From assembly GCA_963677655.1 (NCBI GenBank), contig OY782088.1: DNA of 64,000 nt. One strand, 5' to 3'. This document shows positions 8,214 through 17,435 of this stretch, piece after piece. Source of the stretch: Saccharicrinis sp963677655. Its GTDB lineage: Bacteria > Bacteroidota > Bacteroidia > Bacteroidales > Marinilabiliaceae. Each line of letters starts with the position of its first letter. Positions within the stretch are counted from its first letter, which is position 1. The translations under genes and the position numbers were made by a program. The notes under the pieces are model-generated. The model was not told the origin of the DNA. It made no database searches and saw only the letters and a program-made list of their open reading frames with translations.

Positions 8214-9536
8214 ATGAAGAGAGCAATTATTTTAGCAACTCTGTTGCTAGGGTTTGTTGTGAACGGATGGGCCAATACTGGCCCTGAAGTAGATGCCGGG
8301 TCAACGGCATGGATGTTAACATCAACTGCATTGGTATTATTGATGATACCAGGTCTGGCCATGTTCTATGGCGGATTAGTAAGATCAAAAAATGTTTTAG
8401 GAACAATGATGCATAGCTTTGCAGCTATGGGAGTAATGAGTGTTCTATGGGTAATAGTAGGATATTCAATGTGCTTTGGTGATAGTATTCTTGGAGGATG
8501 GTTTGGTTGGAATAACGATTACTTTTTACTTCAGGGAATTGATACTACTATTATGGAAGGAGGAGTTCCAGAGCTGGTTTTCTCTATGTTTCAGGGTAAA
8601 TTTGCAATTATTACACCAGCTTTAATCGCCGGAGCTTTTGCAGAGAGAGTAAAATTTAAAGGTTATCTTGTATTTATAGCTATCTGGGGTATATTGGTTT
8701 ATAATCCTTTATGTCACTGGGTATGGTCAGCCGATGGGTTCTTACATCATTGGGGAGCTGCAGGAGCTATCGACTTTGCCGGAGGTACTGTTGTTCATAT
8801 TTCTGCTGGTATTAGTGGTTTAGTGGCAGCTTTATATCTTGGTGCAAGAAGAGGATATCCACATCTACAACAACGTCCTAATAACTTAGTAATGACTATG
8901 ATGGGAGTTGGATTGTTGTGGGTAGGTTGGTTCGGATTTAATGCTGGTAGTAGTATTAATAGTGGACTAGATACGGCACAAGCTTTAACAGCCACTCAGG
9001 TCGCAGGAGCAGCAGGTGCTTTAATGTGGGTTATTATCGAATTGTTGCATCATGGAAAAGGTACAGCATTAGGTTTTGCTTCTGGTATTTTAGCAGGTCT
9101 TGTTGCTGTTACACCAGCAGCGGGAGTTGTTCAGCCTGCCGGAGCCTTAGCTTTAGGAGCTATTTCTTCTATTATATGTTATGGAGCATTAATGCTTAAA
9201 GATAAATTGGGTTATGATGATTCATTAGATGCCTTTGGTGTACATGGTGTTGGAGGTATTGTAGGAGCAATATTATTATCATTCTTTATCAGAGATAGCT
9301 GGATGGCAGATGCTGCTGCAAATACAGCAGATGGAATTTGGACTTCATGGGATCAATTCTGGGTACAAGGAATTACTGTTGTTATTGCTATCGGTTATTC
9401 TGTAGTTGTAACTATCGCTATTATTTGGGTTGTTGAAAAGTTATTTGGCTTTAAAGCTACAGAAGTAGAAGAGATGACAGGTCTTGATCATTCTTTCCAT
9501 GGAGAAAGAGGTTATGGCATGTTAAATCCCAACTAG
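8214..9536 (+). CDS. amt: Ammonium transporter (Amt/MEP/Rh family)
   Basis: 440 residues. A cleavable signal-like N terminus (LATLLLGFVVNGWA) is followed by 11 membrane segments. Family signatures are present: the start of helix M1 (STAWMLTSTALVLLMIPGLAMFYGG, split here by its helix break), the pore Asp/His region DFAGGTVVHISAG, and the second pore His in FGVHGVGG. It should import ammonium (NH3/NH4+) across the inner membrane. A P-II protein gene follows 227 bp downstream, the usual regulatory partner that plugs the pore when nitrogen is sufficient. Confidence 0.96.
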   Translation: MKRAIILATLLLGFVVNGWANTGPEVDAGSTAWMLTSTALVLLMIPGLAMFYGGLVRSKNVLGTMMHSFAAMGVMSVLWVIVGYSMCFGDSILGGWFGWNNDYFLLQGIDTTIMEGGVPELVFSMFQGKFAIITPALIAGAFAERVKFKGYLVFIAIWGILVYNPLCHWVWSADGFLHHWGAAGAIDFAGGTVVHISAGISGLVAALYLGARRGYPHLQQRPNNLVMTMMGVGLLWVGWFGFNAGSSINSGLDTAQALTATQVAGAAGALMWVIIELLHHGKGTALGFASGILAGLVAVTPAAGVVQPAGALALGAISSIICYGALMLKDKLGYDDSLDAFGVHGVGGIVGAILLSFFIRDSWMADAAANTADGIWTSWDQFWVQGITVVIAIGYSVVVTIAIIWVVEKLFGFKATEVEEMTGLDHSFHGERGYGMLNPN

Positions 9537-9763
9537 TAACTTGTAAACAGAACTATTTTTAGTTATATTCATTATTATTTAATTATATATATTAGGTTGT
9601 AAATATTTTAAGATTTAGATTCTAAGATGTTGTATGCCTGATGTAAAGTTGAAATCAATATAAAGAACGGATAAAATCATATTTATTAGTGAAGTACTAA
9701 TTGTTAATGATTGATTTTTTTAATTGTGAGTTCTATTTGGTTTCAGGAATAAATTATAAGCAT

Positions 9764-10114
9764 ATGAAATTAGTAACCGCAATAATAAGAGCATACCAAT
9801 TGGATCAAGTAAGAGAAGGCTTGATTCAGGCAGGTATCACCCGTATAACAGTATCCAGAGTTTCTGGACATGGAAATCAAATAAGTAAAGAAGTTTATCG
9901 TGGAAAAGAAGTAATTCCAAATCTTACTCCAAAAATGAGAGTAGAAATAGCGGTAAATGATGAGTTTGTTGAAAAAACAATTGAAGCAATTATAAGAGCA
10001 GCTAAATCGCACAATGGTAACCAAGGAGAAGTTGGGGACGGAAAGATATTTGTAACACCCCTAGAACAATGTATCCGTATCCGAACTGAAGAGCGAGGTA
10101 GTTCTGCTATATAA
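9764..10114 (+). CDS. P-II family nitrogen regulator (GlnK/GlnB-like)
   Basis: 116 residues from the ATG at 9764 (MKLVTAIIRAYQLDQVREGL), the normal P-II start; an upstream in-frame start adds 21 unrelated residues and is rejected. The C-terminal P-II signature is present (GDGKIFVTPLEQCIRIRT). The T loop reads EVYRGKEVIPNL. The position aligned with the uridylylated Tyr51 of enterobacterial P-II is Val50, so classical uridylylation is unlikely. Pairing with amt suggests it gates the transporter in response to 2-oxoglutarate and ATP/ADP. A strong terminator follows. Confidence 0.93.
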   Translation: MKLVTAIIRAYQLDQVREGLIQAGITRITVSRVSGHGNQISKEVYRGKEVIPNLTPKMRVEIAVNDEFVEKTIEAIIRAAKSHNGNQGEVGDGKIFVTPLEQCIRIRTEERGSSAI

Positions 10115-10146
10115 TAAGTGGAGGTTATACTCTAATCTAAACCAGA

Positions 10147-10182
10147 ACCTCACTGAAATTTTTATTTCAGTGAGGTTTTTTA
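10147..10182 (+). terminator. Intrinsic terminator after the P-II gene
   Basis: A perfect 13-bp stem (AACCTCACTGAAA / TTTCAGTGAGGTT) with a 4-nt loop is followed by a T run. Confidence 0.85.
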
Positions 10183-10281
10183 TTTTGTAGTTATCAGATA
10201 TAGTCTGGTTTTGTAGTATAATATAAATTACGTGCATTCAGGAAAATAGCAATGTTTTCTTAATTATATGTTTCACGATTT

Positions 10282-10450
10282 AACCCGGATTATCATTAAA
10301 AGATTGTCATGAGCATTGAAAATGCAATAAAACAAGTACTTGCAGAGACGAGGCATAGCATCGTTCTGGAGAGTTGAGGCAAGTAAGTAAAGCATCTTGT
10401 TTTGAAGTAGTTTCAATGTGTAATCGATTTTTTAATGCATATTGCGGGTT
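10282..10450. repeat. ~170-bp imperfect palindromic element
   Basis: The two halves are inverted copies centred near 10366. AACCCG (10282-10287) pairs with CGGGTT (10445-10450), CATTGAAA (10314-10321) with TTTCAATG (10411-10418), and AAAACAAG (10329-10336) with CTTGTTTT (10396-10403), all in exact register. CATTAAAA/TTTTAATG pairs one base out of register. The centre holds a further small hairpin (ACGA...TCGT). No reading frame is present. It looks like a MITE-like or structured repeat in the otherwise gene-free 10183-10681 interval. Confidence 0.7.
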
Positions 10451-10579
10451 TTAAGTAAATTATAAGTTAGTGAGAATGAAAGAAGCATGTTGTTAAGGTT
10501 TTACAGGTAGTTTGTGTCGCTTATAGATTATGTTATCTTTTTTAGTCTCGTCAGTTTTTCTGTAGTAATGACAGAGGTT

Positions 10580-10633
10580 ATGTCATATAATCTGTCTATA
10601 TGACATTATACAGTGCTTGGCATGTCATTTGAA
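10580..10633 (+). promoter_or_regulatory. Sigma-54-like promoter and upstream palindrome before htpG
   Basis: TGGCATG (10618-10624), four bases and TTGAA (10629-10633) match the sigma-54 -24/-12 layout except that the -12 GC is GA. Upstream, ATGTCATATA (10580-10589) and its perfect reverse complement (10597-10606) could bind an activator or repressor. The htpG ATG is 49 bp downstream. I see no good TAnnTTTG box in this interval. The assignment is tentative. Confidence 0.35.
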
Positions 10634-10681
10634 ATAATGCCATCGAAAAAAATGTTTAATCAATAAAAAATAAATATTGCT

Positions 10682-12736
10682 ATGTCAAAAGGTCATATTG
10701 GGGTAACGTCTCAAGATATTTTTCCCATCATTAAAAAATTTCTTTATTCAGATCATGAAATTTTTTTAAGAGAGTTGGTGTCAAATGCTGTAGATGCATC
10801 TCAAAAGTTAAAAACTTTATCTAGTGTAGGTGAGTTTAAAGGAGAAATGGGCGAGCTGAAAGTTAAAGTAACTATTGATGAAAAAAATAAAACTTTAACT
10901 ATTTCGGATAGAGGGATTGGTATGACAGCAGAAGAAATTGATAAGTATATCAATCAAATTGCTTTTTCCGGAGCAGAGGAGTTCCTTGATAAATATAAAA
11001 ATGATGCTAATGCTATAATTGGTCACTTTGGATTAGGATTTTATTCTTCTTTTATGGTGGCTAAAAAAGTAGAGATTGTTACTTTATCACATAAAGAAGG
11101 AGCTCAGGCTGTTAAGTGGTCTTGTGATGGTAGTCCTGAATACACTTTGGAAGAAATTACAAAGGACGATAGAGGTACTGATATTGTTTTATATATTGAT
11201 GATGAAAATAAGCAGTTCCTTGAAAAATCAGAAGTTACAAACTTATTAAATAAGTACTGTAGATTTTTGCCAGTTGAAGTTGTTTTTGGTAAAAAAACAG
11301 AGTGGAAAGATGGTAAAGAGGAAGAGTTAGATGAGGATAATGTAATTAATGATACTAACCCTCTTTGGACTAAAAAACCTGCTGACTTAAAAGATGAGGA
11401 TTACAATAAATTCTATAAGGATTTATATCCAATGAGTGAAGATCCGATTTTCAACATTCACCTAAATGTTGATTATCCTTTTAACTTAACAGGTATATTA
11501 TACTTCCCAAAAATTAAAAACAATGTAGAAGTTCAAAAGAATAAAATTCAACTTTACAGTAACCAGGTGTTTATTACTGATTCAGTTGAGAATATTGTTC
11601 CTGAATTTTTAACATTGTTACACGGAGTTATTGATTCACCTGATATTCCATTGAACGTTTCTCGTTCTTATCTTCAGGCTGATGGTAATGTGAAAAAGAT
11701 TTCTAATCACATTACTAAAAAGGTTGCAGATCGTCTAGCTGAAATCTTTAAGGCAGATAGAAAAGGATTTGAAGATAAATGGGATTCATTAAAACTATTC
11801 ATTGAGTATGGAATGCTTACTGAAGAGAAGTTTTATGATAAAGCTCAAAAATTCTCTTTATTTAAAAATACAGCAGGTAAGTATTTTACTTTTGATGAGT
11901 ATAAAGATATTATCAAAGAGAATCAAACAGACAAGGATAAGCAACTTGTTTATTTATATACTACAAATGCAGAGGAGCAACATAGTTTTATTGAAGCTGC
12001 AGTAGCAAAAGGTTATGATGTATTATTAATGGATGGTCAGTTAGATACACATTTCATTAATCAATTAGAACAAAAATTTGAAAATAGCAGATTTGTACGT
12101 GTAGATGGAGATGTTGTTGAAAAATTAATACCTAAAGAAAATACATTAGAGTCTAAGCTTTCAGCAAAAGATAAAGATGATTTAACTTCAGTATTTACAT
12201 CTCAGGTTCCAAATAGTGAAAAAATGAACTTTATTGTTGCATTTGAAGCTATGGGTACTGATGCAAATCCAGCGGTAATTACGCAACAAGAGTTTATGCG
12301 TCGTATGAAGGAAATGAGTGCAATGCAGGGTGGAGGTATGAACTTCTACGGAGAAATGCCAGATAGTTATCAATTGGTAGTGAATGAAAATCATCCTGTT
12401 GTAGAGCGTATATTAGAAGATAAAAACAGTGCGGTAGGTGAGCAAGTTGATTCTGTTCGTAGTAAAATTGAAAGTTTGAATAAAAAACGTCAGGAACTAG
12501 AGAAGGCTAAAGAAGGTAAGAAAGAGGAAGAAATACCACAAGCTGAAAAAGATGAATTGGCTGATGTTGACAAAAAGATCAGTGACTTAAATACTAAGAA
12601 AACTGATATTTTAAAAGAATTCAGTAATGACAATAAATTAGTTTCTCAATTAATCGATTTGGCATTGCTTTCAAATAACATGCTTAAGGGAGAAGCTTTA
12701 ACTAAGTTTGTTAAGAGAAGTATTGAATTAATTTAA
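10682..12736 (+). CDS. htpG: Molecular chaperone HtpG (Hsp90)
   Basis: 684 residues, full length for a Bacteroidota HtpG. The N-terminal GHKL ATPase domain carries LRELVSNAVDAS, DRGIGM and the GHFGLGFYS lid/G motif. The middle domain includes NVSRSYLQ, and the C-terminal dimerisation domain follows a charged, helical stretch (about 590-640). It is a cytosolic ATP-dependent chaperone for stress-damaged and client proteins. It is transcribed alone: a long upstream regulatory region precedes it and a terminator follows. Confidence 0.97.
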   Translation: MSKGHIGVTSQDIFPIIKKFLYSDHEIFLRELVSNAVDASQKLKTLSSVGEFKGEMGELKVKVTIDEKNKTLTISDRGIGMTAEEIDKYINQIAFSGAEEFLDKYKNDANAIIGHFGLGFYSSFMVAKKVEIVTLSHKEGAQAVKWSCDGSPEYTLEEITKDDRGTDIVLYIDDENKQFLEKSEVTNLLNKYCRFLPVEVVFGKKTEWKDGKEEELDEDNVINDTNPLWTKKPADLKDEDYNKFYKDLYPMSEDPIFNIHLNVDYPFNLTGILYFPKIKNNVEVQKNKIQLYSNQVFITDSVENIVPEFLTLLHGVIDSPDIPLNVSRSYLQADGNVKKISNHITKKVADRLAEIFKADRKGFEDKWDSLKLFIEYGMLTEEKFYDKAQKFSLFKNTAGKYFTFDEYKDIIKENQTDKDKQLVYLYTTNAEEQHSFIEAAVAKGYDVLLMDGQLDTHFINQLEQKFENSRFVRVDGDVVEKLIPKENTLESKLSAKDKDDLTSVFTSQVPNSEKMNFIVAFEAMGTDANPAVITQQEFMRRMKEMSAMQGGGMNFYGEMPDSYQLVVNENHPVVERILEDKNSAVGEQVDSVRSKIESLNKKRQELEKAKEGKKEEEIPQAEKDELADVDKKISDLNTKKTDILKEFSNDNKLVSQLIDLALLSNNMLKGEALTKFVKRSIELI

Positions 12737-12786
12737 ATTATAATATTTTAGTCATTTCAAAATGAGATGATAATTAAATTTTTTAA

Positions 12787-12820
12787 GCCGTTTGGATTTT
12801 TTCAAACGGCTTTTTATTTC
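12787..12820 (+). terminator. Intrinsic terminator after htpG
   Basis: AAGCCGTTTG pairs with CAAACGGCTT across an 8-nt loop and is followed by TTTTTATTT. Confidence 0.85.
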
Positions 12821-12910
12821 GTGTTGTTGATAAAAACAATGCAATAAATGAAACAAAAATAGGGTAGAGAAGTATTTAATATTAATCTATGATATTATAG
12901 TTAACCCGAT

Positions 12911-14011
12911 ATGTTTTATAAAGAAAAGATCAAGATTTGGTTTAGTAATTTATTTCGATCAATTAGGTTTCATCTGTTATTCTGGAATTTTGCTCTGTTC
13001 TTTTATGTGTTTATAACAGGAAACCAATCGCTGTTTGTTAATTATTTTAACCTGCTTTCTGTAGATTCAATTTATTCAAATACAGTTTTTTTAGCTGTTT
13101 GTGTTTCTATACTGTTTACTTTTCTTGATATGCTATTTTCTGATAGGATAATGCGTTTCTCACCTATCAGATCAATGATATTTTTACGGTCTCTTTTGTA
13201 TTTTTTACTGGCTTTTGCTATACTTTATTTGGCAGCCAATAAGTCTGTTACAATTGAGAATATAAAAAACTATCGCACTTTGTTGGCTAATATGCCCAAA
13301 TTGGAAAAGGATCACATTCGCTTTTTAGCATATTTTTATTTGGCGTGTATTGCAAGTAATTCTTTTAAAGAGATGTACCGAAAAATTGGACTTACAAATT
13401 TCTTTAATTGGTTTTTTGGAAGGTTGAATAAACCTTATGAGGAGAAAAAGATTTTTATGTTTGTTGATATGAAATCTTCAACTACAATAGCAGAGCGTTT
13501 AGGACATGAAAAATTTAGTCGGTTAGTGCAGGATGTTTTCAATGACTTGTCTATTGTTTATAACTACCATGGTGAAGTGTATCAATATCTTGGTGATGGA
13601 GCTATTATCTCATGGAATGTTAATGATGGTATTCGTAATAATAATTGTATTAAAGCTTTTTACTCTTTTCAAAGAACTGTAGAGCGCAGATATTGGTATT
13701 ATAGGAGAAAATATGGAGAGGAACCTAAATTTAAAGCAGGTTTACATGTAGGTAAAGTTATGGTGCTTCAGGTGGGAAGTATCAGGAGGGATATTTCATA
13801 TAATGGAGATACTATTAATACTGCAGCAAGAATTGAATCTATGTGTAATGAATATAAGCAAAACCTTTTGATTTCAGGAGTACTTTATGAATACTTTGAA
13901 GACAAAGAAGAGTATATATTTAAAGATGTAGGTACAATTAAACTAAAAGGGAAAAAACAAGGAGTATTAATTTATAAGGTAAAGCAGAAACTGAAATCCA
14001 AGAGAAAGTAA
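12911..14011 (+). CDS. Membrane-anchored class III nucleotide cyclase
   Basis: 366 residues. The N-terminal half has four hydrophobic segments (about 22-36, 55-75, 90-108, 136-150). The catalytic domain spans about 178-345. The two metal-binding Asp are in FVDMKSST (D186) and YLGDGA (D229), and transition-state Asn/Arg appear in NTAARIE (N303, R307). The base-selecting Lys position (four residues before D229) is Gln225, so cAMP versus cGMP specificity cannot be read from sequence. It should make a cyclic nucleotide at the inner membrane. The next gene starts 74 bp downstream on the same strand. Confidence 0.85.
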   Translation: MFYKEKIKIWFSNLFRSIRFHLLFWNFALFFYVFITGNQSLFVNYFNLLSVDSIYSNTVFLAVCVSILFTFLDMLFSDRIMRFSPIRSMIFLRSLLYFLLAFAILYLAANKSVTIENIKNYRTLLANMPKLEKDHIRFLAYFYLACIASNSFKEMYRKIGLTNFFNWFFGRLNKPYEEKKIFMFVDMKSSTTIAERLGHEKFSRLVQDVFNDLSIVYNYHGEVYQYLGDGAIISWNVNDGIRNNNCIKAFYSFQRTVERRYWYYRRKYGEEPKFKAGLHVGKVMVLQVGSIRRDISYNGDTINTAARIESMCNEYKQNLLISGVLYEYFEDKEEYIFKDVGTIKLKGKKQGVLIYKVKQKLKSKRK

Positions 14012-14085
14012 TATGTAAGGATAATAATATTGAAATTTTCATAATGTTAAATAGTGTTAATTTATAAAATATCTTTATATTGCAT

Positions 14086-15009
14086 ATGTACAAAGTGCAT
14101 AGATTATTGGGTAAAAAATATTTAAAATATCTGACTGTATGTTTGCTGTTAAATCTTGTATGTATTACAATTTCAGCAGTGAAGCCATTCTATGGTTTTG
14201 GTACTTTTAATGTGTCAGTTCGTAATATGACAACAGAAGTTACTAAAACCTTAGTGAATAATGGCTTTGAAGTGTTAGGTATGTTTAGTCCTTCTCATAA
14301 TGACTCCTTATCTGTTATTGTTTTTACTTGTGATGAGCTAACAAGTATGGCTACAGGGATTAGTAATAAAGCTGCTTTCGGTTCAACTTTGCGAATTGGA
14401 ATTATAGGTAACGACAAGTTTAGTACAATAAGCATGTTAAATCCTTATTATTTTGTTAATGCGTATTACAATAGTAAAGCAAATAGTGAGGAAGTTGAGT
14501 ATATGACTTCAAGAATTGATTCTTTAGCATTAAATGCAATGACTGGTTTTTCAGAGAATCCATCAATGTATGGTTATGATTTGTCAGTTGAGGAGTTAAA
14601 TAATTATAGGTTTTTACCTACTATGGCTAGATTTGATGACGTTGTTGAACTTGGTGTGTTTGATGAATACCTTGAGGCTGCAACTATAATTCGTCAAAAT
14701 ATTATGTCAGAAGAAAGCGGGGTGGAGCTAGCTTATGAAATGTGTTTTGAAGATAAGGAAATAGCTGTTTTTGGAGTTACTTTTAAAAATGATTTAGAAA
14801 ATGAATTACTCTCGTTTGTGGGAATAAATAGCTTATCTACCTTACCTTTTGAAATCTTAATACAAGATAATGTGGCCTATATGCTAAGTCCTAAGTTTAG
14901 GATTCCATTGTATAAACCAGATATTAGTTCCTTAAAACTTTTAAAAATAATGTCGTTTTCTTCAGAAATTAAGGATGCATTTTTAAAAGTATCGGAATTG
15001 AATAATTAA
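14086..15009 (+). CDS. Secreted protein of unknown function
   Basis: 307 residues from the ATG at 14086; a TTG two codons earlier is less likely. A positively charged N terminus and hydrophobic segment (LKYLTVCLLLNLVCITISA) form a signal peptide or anchor. The mature part has a faint DUF302-like pattern (TTEVTKTLVNNGFEVLGMF near its start), followed by a second half that I cannot place. It follows the cyclase gene by 74 bp and converges with rprY. No function is assigned. Confidence 0.65.
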   Translation: MYKVHRLLGKKYLKYLTVCLLLNLVCITISAVKPFYGFGTFNVSVRNMTTEVTKTLVNNGFEVLGMFSPSHNDSLSVIVFTCDELTSMATGISNKAAFGSTLRIGIIGNDKFSTISMLNPYYFVNAYYNSKANSEEVEYMTSRIDSLALNAMTGFSENPSMYGYDLSVEELNNYRFLPTMARFDDVVELGVFDEYLEAATIIRQNIMSEESGVELAYEMCFEDKEIAVFGVTFKNDLENELLSFVGINSLSTLPFEILIQDNVAYMLSPKFRIPLYKPDISSLKLLKIMSFSSEIKDAFLKVSELNN

Positions 15010-15024
15010 GGTTCATTTAAAAAA

Positions 15025-15726
15025 TTAATTTTCTTCCTGAAGCTTTAATAAATAACCACTTCCGTGTATGTTTACAATTTCAATTTTAGGTTCATCTTTT
15101 AAATACTTCCTCAGTTTTGTAATATAAACATCCATGCTTCTGGTTGTAAAATAACTATTTTCTCCCCATATTGAGTTTAAAGCTTTTTCTCTGAGCATGA
15201 CTTTATTGATATCCACACAAAGAAGTTTTAATAATTCAGCTTCTTTAGGGGAGAGTTGATGTTTTCCTTTAGGTGATGTGAGTGTTCTTAGGTCAAAATT
15301 AAATTCAATACTTCCTAAATTAAAAATACTAAAACTTTCTTCTTCTTCTTTAAAAGAGCTTCTGTTTAAGATCGCATTTATTTTTGCAATAAGAATTTCA
15401 GAGTCAAATGGTTTTGTAACATAGTCGTCTGCTCCAATTCCAAATCCTTGAAGAACATCTTCTTTTAGAGTTTTTGCAGTCAGAAATATTAAAGGAATAG
15501 TTTCTTCTTTTGCTTTAATCTCTTTTGCTATCGTAAATCCGTCTATATTAGGAAGCATAACATCCAAAATACATATATCAAAATAACCAACAACAAATGT
15601 TTTTAATGCATTAATGCCATCTTTTATCCAGGTAACATCAAAGCCATTAATCTCTAAATATGATTTCATTACAGTACCAAAATTTTGGTCGTCTTCTACC
15701 ATGAAAACTTTTTTCTTGTCGCTCAT
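15025..15726 (-). CDS. rprY: OmpR-family response regulator (RprY-like)
   Basis: 233 residues. The receiver domain (1-120) has acidic residues VEDD, phospho-acceptor Asp in CILDVMLPN, Thr in FLTAKT and Lys in VTKPFD. A winged-helix DNA-binding domain follows (about 135-230, ending in VNIHGSGYLL). It resembles Bacteroides RprY, as in IFLTAKTLKEDVLQGF. It starts 24 bp after the stop of the sensor kinase gene, so they form an operon. Likely targets carry direct repeats at ~11-bp spacing, as found upstream of 17533. Confidence 0.88.
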   Translation of the reverse strand: MSDKKKVFMVEDDQNFGTVMKSYLEINGFDVTWIKDGINALKTFVVGYFDICILDVMLPNIDGFTIAKEIKAKEETIPLIFLTAKTLKEDVLQGFGIGADDYVTKPFDSEILIAKINAILNRSSFKEEEESFSIFNLGSIEFNFDLRTLTSPKGKHQLSPKEAELLKLLCVDINKVMLREKALNSIWGENSYFTTRSMDVYITKLRKYLKDEPKIEIVNIHGSGYLLKLQEEN

Positions 15727-15750
15727 TTTATATATTTTTCTGAAATTCTC

Positions 15751-17376
15751 TTATGATTTGAAAGGTAAAAATAATGTAAATTCTGAACCTTCACCTAATT
15801 TACTTTTTACAAAAATATTTCCACCGTGTTGAAGCATGATTGCTTTTACATAACTTAAGCCTAATCCAAAGCCCTTTACGTTATGGATATTGCCTTTTGT
15901 TGCTCTAAAAAACTTTTCAAAGACTTTGGCTTGTTGTTCTTTTGACATGCCAATTCCATTGTCACGAATAGCTATTTCAATCCCATTTTTAGTGTTTTGG
16001 GTGATTATATCAATAACCGGATTTTCTTTTGAGTATTTTAAAGCGTTTTCAACCAGGTTAACAATAACATTGGTAAAGTGTACCTCGTCAACATTAAATA
16101 GTGTTGATTCAGCATTTAAGTGGCTTGAGATAACAGCCGATTTTTGTTCGGCTAATAATTGCATTTTTTGAATAGCATCATTTATTAACTGATGCAAGTC
16201 TTTTTCGACTGGCATTAACTGAAAATCGCGTTTTTCAATTAATGACATCTGTAATACTCTTTCTACCTGATTGTTCATTCTTTTATTTTCTTCTTTAATG
16301 ATCTTTAAGAATGAAGAAATGTGTTCAGGGTTATTTATTATCATAGGATTGGCAATATTGTCGGTGGCTAGATTTATTGTGGCGATGGGAGTCTTAAACT
16401 CATGTGTCATATTATTAATGAAATCTGATTTTATTTCAGAAAGCTTTTTTTGGTTTAAGATGGTTCTTAATGTATATAAAAATGTAAGTAAAATAAATAG
16501 AGTAAAAATTAAGGATGAACCAAATAAAATACCTAGTGACTTAATAATAAACTGACCTTGGTGAGGAAAATATATATCCAAAGCTAAAGGGGTCCAGCTT
16601 CTGAAAATATCATTTGGAAAAAGGTTGGCTACAAATTTAAAATCACTATCGTCTTTGTAATAATCACCTGTATAAATATTAGTAAGTTTTCCAGTATTTT
16701 TATTAATAATAGCATACTCATAATCTAAATCTATACCGCGGGCATTTAATTCGTAATTTAAAACTTTATTTAAATTTTTGGTATTTATTCTCTGTAGAGG
16801 ATTAATTGAACGCATTTGAAATTCATAACTGAATTGATTAAACATGCTTAATGCATCCATATTATTACTATTGTTTAAAGCCTGGCGTATTGAATCCTCC
16901 ATGTTTGTAATAGCCTGTTCCATGACCTTTACGTCATTTTTATCATTCAAATCTATGTTTTCGCGTTTAATAATTACTTGTTTGGGCTGTCCATTACTTT
17001 GAATTTCAAAATGAGCTTCAAAAGTACCATTCGCAAAAGGTGATTTTTTTTCTTTTTCGTCATTTGTAATATGATCTAGTATATTTGAATTATCATTTTT
17101 AGGTTGTGGAAAATAAGGTATAGAATTAGGAGTGTTATTATTAAGTGATGGATTTGGGTTTATTTGTCCCGGTAAAAATTGTTGGATAAAATAATTTGCA
17201 GCCTGTTCTTTTTCAATGCGCTGAATAGAAGCATTTAAAGCATCGTATACCGTAGCGGTGAACTTTTCGTTTTGAACCTGAATTGCATTATTCATCCATA
17301 AAAATTGAACTAGAATTATTCCTAATAATGAAAATCCCATTAATACAACCAGCCCTATTATCGATTTCTTTTTCAT
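15751..17376 (-). CDS. rprX: Sensor histidine kinase (RprX-like)
   Basis: 541 residues with two transmembrane helices (about 7-27 and 279-305) enclosing a long periplasmic sensor region rich in Asn/Pro. The cytoplasmic part has the H box NNMTHEFKTPIATI (H325) directly after the membrane, without an obvious HAMP domain. The HATPase domain carries N box NLVENALKYS, DNGIGM and GFGLGLSYV. It is operonic with the response regulator gene and divergent from the secreted protein at 17533. The signal is unknown. Confidence 0.9.
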   Translation of the reverse strand: MKKKSIIGLVVLMGFSLLGIILVQFLWMNNAIQVQNEKFTATVYDALNASIQRIEKEQAANYFIQQFLPGQINPNPSLNNNTPNSIPYFPQPKNDNSNILDHITNDEKEKKSPFANGTFEAHFEIQSNGQPKQVIIKRENIDLNDKNDVKVMEQAITNMEDSIRQALNNSNNMDALSMFNQFSYEFQMRSINPLQRINTKNLNKVLNYELNARGIDLDYEYAIINKNTGKLTNIYTGDYYKDDSDFKFVANLFPNDIFRSWTPLALDIYFPHQGQFIIKSLGILFGSSLIFTLFILLTFLYTLRTILNQKKLSEIKSDFINNMTHEFKTPIATINLATDNIANPMIINNPEHISSFLKIIKEENKRMNNQVERVLQMSLIEKRDFQLMPVEKDLHQLINDAIQKMQLLAEQKSAVISSHLNAESTLFNVDEVHFTNVIVNLVENALKYSKENPVIDIITQNTKNGIEIAIRDNGIGMSKEQQAKVFEKFFRATKGNIHNVKGFGLGLSYVKAIMLQHGGNIFVKSKLGEGSEFTLFLPFKS

Positions 17377-17435
17377 TTTTTGATATTAATAATTCACGAT
17401 GTAAATATATAGTATTTTGAAACTCTAATTTTTAC

